DNA of 64,000 nucleotides from Glossina fuscipes (taxonomy: Eukaryota > Arthropoda > Insecta > Diptera > Glossinidae), in the NCBI RefSeq assembly GCF_014805625.2, contig NW_023998457.1, positions 3,644,460 to 3,708,459 on the forward strand. The letters run 5' to 3'. Position numbers and translations under genes: made by a program. Positions 60,216 to 64,000 of the stretch are shown piece by piece. Below the pieces are notes generated by a model. It saw only the letters and a list, made by a program, of their open reading frames with translations, was not told the origin of the DNA and ran no database searches. The first letter of the stretch is position 1, and each line of letters opens with the position of its first letter.

Positions 60216-60629
60216 CTGCCGTTATAGCAGAGTTACAAATGGCATTAGAGTGTTGATGGTGAAGATGATTGAGTTATTGTTTAAGCATGAAAAATAAAAA
60301 AAAAATTTTTTCTTCAAGTTAATTAAGTGAAATTATTTTAAAGAGAATTTAAAAATAATTCAAAAAAATAAATAAATCGTAAAGTAAAAATCAAGTTATC
60401 ACAAATCAATGAGAAATCATAAACTGAAAGAAAAGTCGAGAAACTGAAGCCGATTAATTTAAAAAAAAAACGAGCTTTTAATAGATGCTAGAGTTGCATA
60501 ACACATTTGCTGAGTTGAGTTAAGAATCGAGGTGCCAAAATTTTTTCATTTCTAATATTAACAAGCCTTGGAAATTTCAATAACAAATAACAAACGATCG
60601 CAGCCGTGTCAAATGGCGATTTGAAATAG

Positions 60630-60850
60630 TTGTTGTACCCAGTTTTACATCACATCTGATACAGATACTGTAGATGAGGGTTTGCGTCGTTGAGGCAGAT
60701 TACGCCCATTTAATCCAAATTAAATTCCATTGTGGCCCTCGACTGGTTATATTTGTTTTTATTTTCAGTCTTTCATTGACGAGTGACGATTGTGAGCCTA
60801 TCAGCAACAGAAGCACACATGAACAGACAAAGCTAAGTCGACTCATAATA
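60630..60850 (+). repeat. Family B-like repeat fragment
   Basis: Ends with AACAGACAAAGCTAAGTCGACT, the diverged core of family B. Upstream half is weak. Confidence 0.4.
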
Positions 60851-61289
60851 TGAAATTAATCAAGGTATGCGTTCTAAGCGAGAAGCTTTCTAAACACTTA
60901 AATAAACTTTTAGAAGGCTGTGTTCTGTATTAATACCAATTTATGAATCAACGTCCGCTACGGAATGTAACTAAGTAAGAAATTAAGCTTTTTGCAGGCG
61001 TGGTTGTCAATGTCATGGATATTCCAAACTGCATCTTTTTATCGCGAGTTGCAAATGTGAGAATTTCAACAACGAATGACAGACCGACAAACATAACTAA
61101 ATAAGCTTCAAATCTTTGTCTGATCAATATTATATGTACGCTAAGGAATACCTGGTGAACATATGTGAATGTTACAAATAAATAGACAAATCTAATATAC
61201 TTCCACGCTTCAATCGCGGATATAAAAATAAAAAGAAACAAAACATGATTGTTGTTTTAAAAGAAGGCTAAAAATAAAGCAAAAAAATA

Positions 61290-61830
61290 AATTCTCCTGC
61301 CCTATATATACGCTAAAATGTTAGGGGAGCTTGGCTGTACGTTTACCACAGCAATGAATAGACAGGTGGACAGACGGACTGACAAATATGTCCTTGATTG
61401 GTCGATAATATGTAAACTTTACACATTTTGACTAAAGAATGCAATTTCGACATTTGATACTATTCAATAGGCGTCGTCGATTTTTTCGAATTTTTTACAG
61501 GTGCGACGAAACCACCCATAGAATATAAATGCAAGATTAGGGGGGTTTGCAAGTAACAAACAAATAACTAATATTTCTTTTCTTTTTGAAAACCGATAGC
61601 CCCAAGTTATATTGCACTGTGAATATATCCTCGAATCGATTTAGCCCAATTTCAATACCAATCTGCATAGAAGAGCTTCCAATATTTTTGGCAAATTTGA
61701 AGCAGCTTTTTTTTGCGATCAGCATAGTGCTTACTACAGAATTTATGCAGACAGACAGATGAACAAACCTAAATCGGTTTAGAATTGATGGAGCTTCCCT
61801 CTGGTTGTTGCAAAAGTTTTAACAAAAATG
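61290..61830 (+). repeat. Family B repeats, two partial copies
   Basis: Two cores: GACAGGTGGACAGACGGACT near 61,362 and GCAGACAGACAGATGAACAA near 61,747, each followed by a diverged GATCGATTTAGAATT-like segment. Short ORFs here are repeat readings. Confidence 0.5.
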
Positions 61831-61859
61831 AAAAACCCTTCTTCTTTCTGTAATGAATA

Positions 61860-62240
61860 CACATGTAAGAAAGTTAAATTCGATCGGGATCGAATCTTTA
61901 ATACCCATCATCGTTATCCTAAAATGTACAAAAGAAGTAAAAGAACAAAATTCTCTCATACTCTATAATATAAAGCGGATGCAGTTAATTTCTTCTATTT
62001 TCACAATAAAAGTATTCGTTATAGGGGCAGGTGGGCGTTGTAGGCGTGATCTTTGAAAACTTTAAGTCAATTCCAAATTCTTTTGCAAATTTGCATTTGT
62101 GGGAGAATGTTTACCACAAACACTACACAGTTGCGCATATAGACGAATAGGCGGACATGTTTAGGTGCATTCCTAAATTGAAACTGGCCAAGCATTTATA
62201 TAATTTGGAGGGTTTCTGAATCTTGTTTCTGCACGTTATA
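61860..62240 (+). repeat. Family B repeat
   Basis: Starts AAATTCGATCGGGATCGAAT then TTTAATACCCATCATCGTTA. Contains GGGGCAGGTGGGCGTTGTAGG and GCGGACATGTTTAGGTGCAT. Confidence 0.6.
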
Positions 62241-62274
62241 AATTATAAATATTGAACAACAAAATTAAATTATC

Positions 62275-62745
62275 ATGCACTATAATATTGTATAGGCGTG
62301 GTTGCATATTTTATGATTTTTCTACAGATACTACAGCATCGCCTAAAGAATATATATCCAAATTTTTTTAGGTTGATCTGCTTTAGTTTTTAAGTAATGG
62401 AAAAAAGCAAGAGAAAACCAATTTTTTATCCCTTTTGAAAATAGAGGAGTTCTGAGTTTGCGCGGTATTGTAGGCGTGTCCTTCGACCGATATGGTCCAT
62501 TTTTACTACAAAACTGCGTGCAAGAACTTGCAATGTCACTGTCAAATCTGAAGTTGCTAGTTTCATTTTTGCGGCCAGGAACAGATATTACACAGACGGA
62601 CAGAGGGATATGCTTAAATCGATTTAGAGTTTGCCGCTGCTCAAGAACATATACACTTTGTGGGGTCTCTGATGCTTCCTTGTAGGCGTTGCAAACGTTT
62701 TGAGAAACGGAATATACCCCTCATAGTTCGGTGATGGGTATAATA
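62275..62745 (+). repeat. Family B repeat, 3' complete copy
   Basis: Carries TAGGCGTGTCCTTCGACCGA, CACAGACGGACAGAGGGATA and TTTGTGGGGTCTCTGATGCT. Ends ATAGTTCGGTGATGGGTATA, the inverse of the TACCCATCATCG start of the neighbouring copy. Confidence 0.65.
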
Positions 62746-63055
62746 AATGAATAAATTAAATAATGTTTAGAAAATTTGGGATAATTTATAAGCTTTAAGA
62801 TGGTAAAAGCAATAAATTTTAACGAATTGTAATAACATTATAAGGCAACCCTATTTTTTCATAACTACGATAAGAATTTATCTTTTTGATGGCAACAATG
62901 CCTCTAATTTTAGTTTTAAAATTTTTGGAAATTAAATAAATTAACTAAAGGTTAGAAAGTAAATTTAAAAAATGGAATTAAAAACTGAATTAAGTTAATA
63001 CAAAAAAAAGCTTTCATGAAAAGCAAAAGAACCACCTCTTGACTGAATGTTGTTA

Positions 63056-64000
63056 TCAGAAATTAAAATTGGCCAAATGTGAAGGCTTAGATGTATCATG
63101 GTGATCATTATCATCATCATTATCGTCATCGATATTATCTTCTATATCACTGAAGTCGTCGATAAATTCGTCATATTGACAGCAATGAGGGCAGGTTGAC
63201 GATGAGGTTGTCGGATGCGATGAAAATGTCATAGACTCGCCCGATGAATTCGATCCGGACGAAGAAGAGTGTTTTTGTTGTTTACGCTTTATAGCGCGTA
63301 CAGTTTTCGCTTTGGGGCAAAGTTTTATGCTATGACAACGTTGAAATTTTGTTGTTTTTATTGCGGTAGATTGATCGTGACAATGACAGCAGGGAGGACA
63401 AGTTTGGCCATGTTTAGCCGATCGTATCGAATGATAGGATGAAGGTGAAGATTCCGATGAATTAATTGGATATTTATTTTTATTATAACTAAATGTTTTG
63501 ATATTCATTTTTGCTAATTTATCGTTACAGTGATGAAAATGCTGTTGTTTTTGTTCGTGTTGTTGCTGTTCGTCTTTAATAATTTCCTTATTAATATTAG
63601 AAATAATTCGTTGCTTAGTTTCATTATGATTACTTGAAATTGATTCATTTTTTTTTTTATCTAAATTTACTTCAAAATCTTGAGCTTCCGCTCCGTGCAA
63701 ACTCCATTCTTTAAGTTGTTTTAATATATTCTCTTGTTCTTCGCTTGTCAATTGATTGACCTTCGTTTTATTAGTATTCGAATTTAATTCTTCGCTATAC
63801 AAATTATTACAAGATTTTGTTAAACTGTTTTCACAATTGAAAAGTTTATGAAAATCTCGATGATTATTAAAATATTCAGTCATTTCTTTAACTTTACCTT
63901 CACCTAGAGATTTTGAAAATTCTTGTAAACCATTTGATGGCTTTACATTTTTTATTGGATTTTTTTCAATATCGTTTATATTGCTTTGACTATATGATTT
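63056..64000 (-). CDS. Unrecognised polar protein, 3' end of an ORF running off the window
   Basis: Open minus-strand frame of 314 codons with no start needed inside the window. The first internal ATG is at 63,883 (context AAAGAAATGA). I do not recognise the protein. Counting from that Met there is a possible amphipathic segment LTSEEQENILKQLKEWSLHG (45-64), a Gln/His run (106-118), two cysteine clusters (TCPPCCHCHD at 161-170 and CPHCCQYDEF at 231-240), a Lys/Arg-rich segment near 195-205, a Ser-rich stretch, and an Asp-rich tail before TGA. Composition, length and biased but non-repetitive codons favour real coding. It lies on the canoe strand, upstream of the visible canoe exons. It may be a separate or nested gene, or an alternative terminal exon of canoe. 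Confidence 0.6.
   Translation of the reverse strand, partial: KSYSQSNINDIEKNPIKNVKPSNGLQEFSKSLGEGKVKEMTEYFNNHRDFHKLFNCENSLTKSCNNLYSEELNSNTNKTKVNQLTSEEQENILKQLKEWSLHGAEAQDFEVNLDKKKNESISSNHNETKQRIISNINKEIIKDEQQQHEQKQQHFHHCNDKLAKMNIKTFSYNKNKYPINSSESSPSSYHSIRSAKHGQTCPPCCHCHDQSTAIKTTKFQRCHSIKLCPKAKTVRAIKRKQQKHSSSSGSNSSGESMTFSSHPTTSSSTCPHCCQYDEFIDDFSDIEDNIDDDNDDDNDHHDTSKPSHLANFNF

Noticed and set aside
1..64000. CRISPR array, operon, phage or other prokaryotic system
   Set aside because: No regularly spaced short repeats with unique spacers and no closely packed ORFs; the window is eukaryotic.

Overview
This is AT-rich animal nuclear DNA with intron-containing genes, dense microsatellites and many decayed transposons. 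The best-matching proteins are insect-like, and the canoe gene, long CAG-type glutamine runs and short 60-90 bp introns point to a fly (Diptera). The size of the intergenic space and the repeat families suggest a calyptrate fly (house fly, blow fly or relatives). That placement is an inference.

Layout: bases 1 to about 42,600 hold no gene I can support. They contain simple repeats, tRNA-derived SINE-like copies, a mariner transposase relic (about 22.15-22.45 kb), a jockey-like reverse transcriptase relic (about 36.6-37.2 kb), a 57-bp minisatellite (about 33.0-33.2 kb) and roughly fifteen copies or fragments of one interspersed family, called family A here. Family A has inverted ends (TACCCTACACCAC at one end, GTGGTGTAGGGTA at the other).

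The gene-bearing part is 42.6-64 kb. It holds an intronless Metaxin-2 (minus, 42,603-43,430), an intronless Rab geranylgeranyltransferase alpha subunit (plus, 46,761-48,269), and the 3' terminal exons of canoe/afadin (minus, 52,331-60,215). I rebuilt five canoe exons with consistent splice sites and reading phases. The FHA, RA and PDZ domains must lie beyond the right edge. A polar, unrecognised minus-strand ORF (63,056-64,000) runs off the right edge. The canoe introns contain a second inverted-end family (family B, ends TACCCACCAC / GTGGTGGGTA) and a LINE relic with a duplicated zinc-knuckle segment.

The three recognised proteins are housekeeping or junctional: mitochondrial outer membrane import, Rab prenylation, and linkage of adherens junctions to actin. 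Nothing suggests they act as a unit; they are ordinary neighbours. I found no clear new biological system. The most useful leads are the two inverted-end repeat families, the orphan ORF at the right edge, and the in-frame 57-bp minisatellite.
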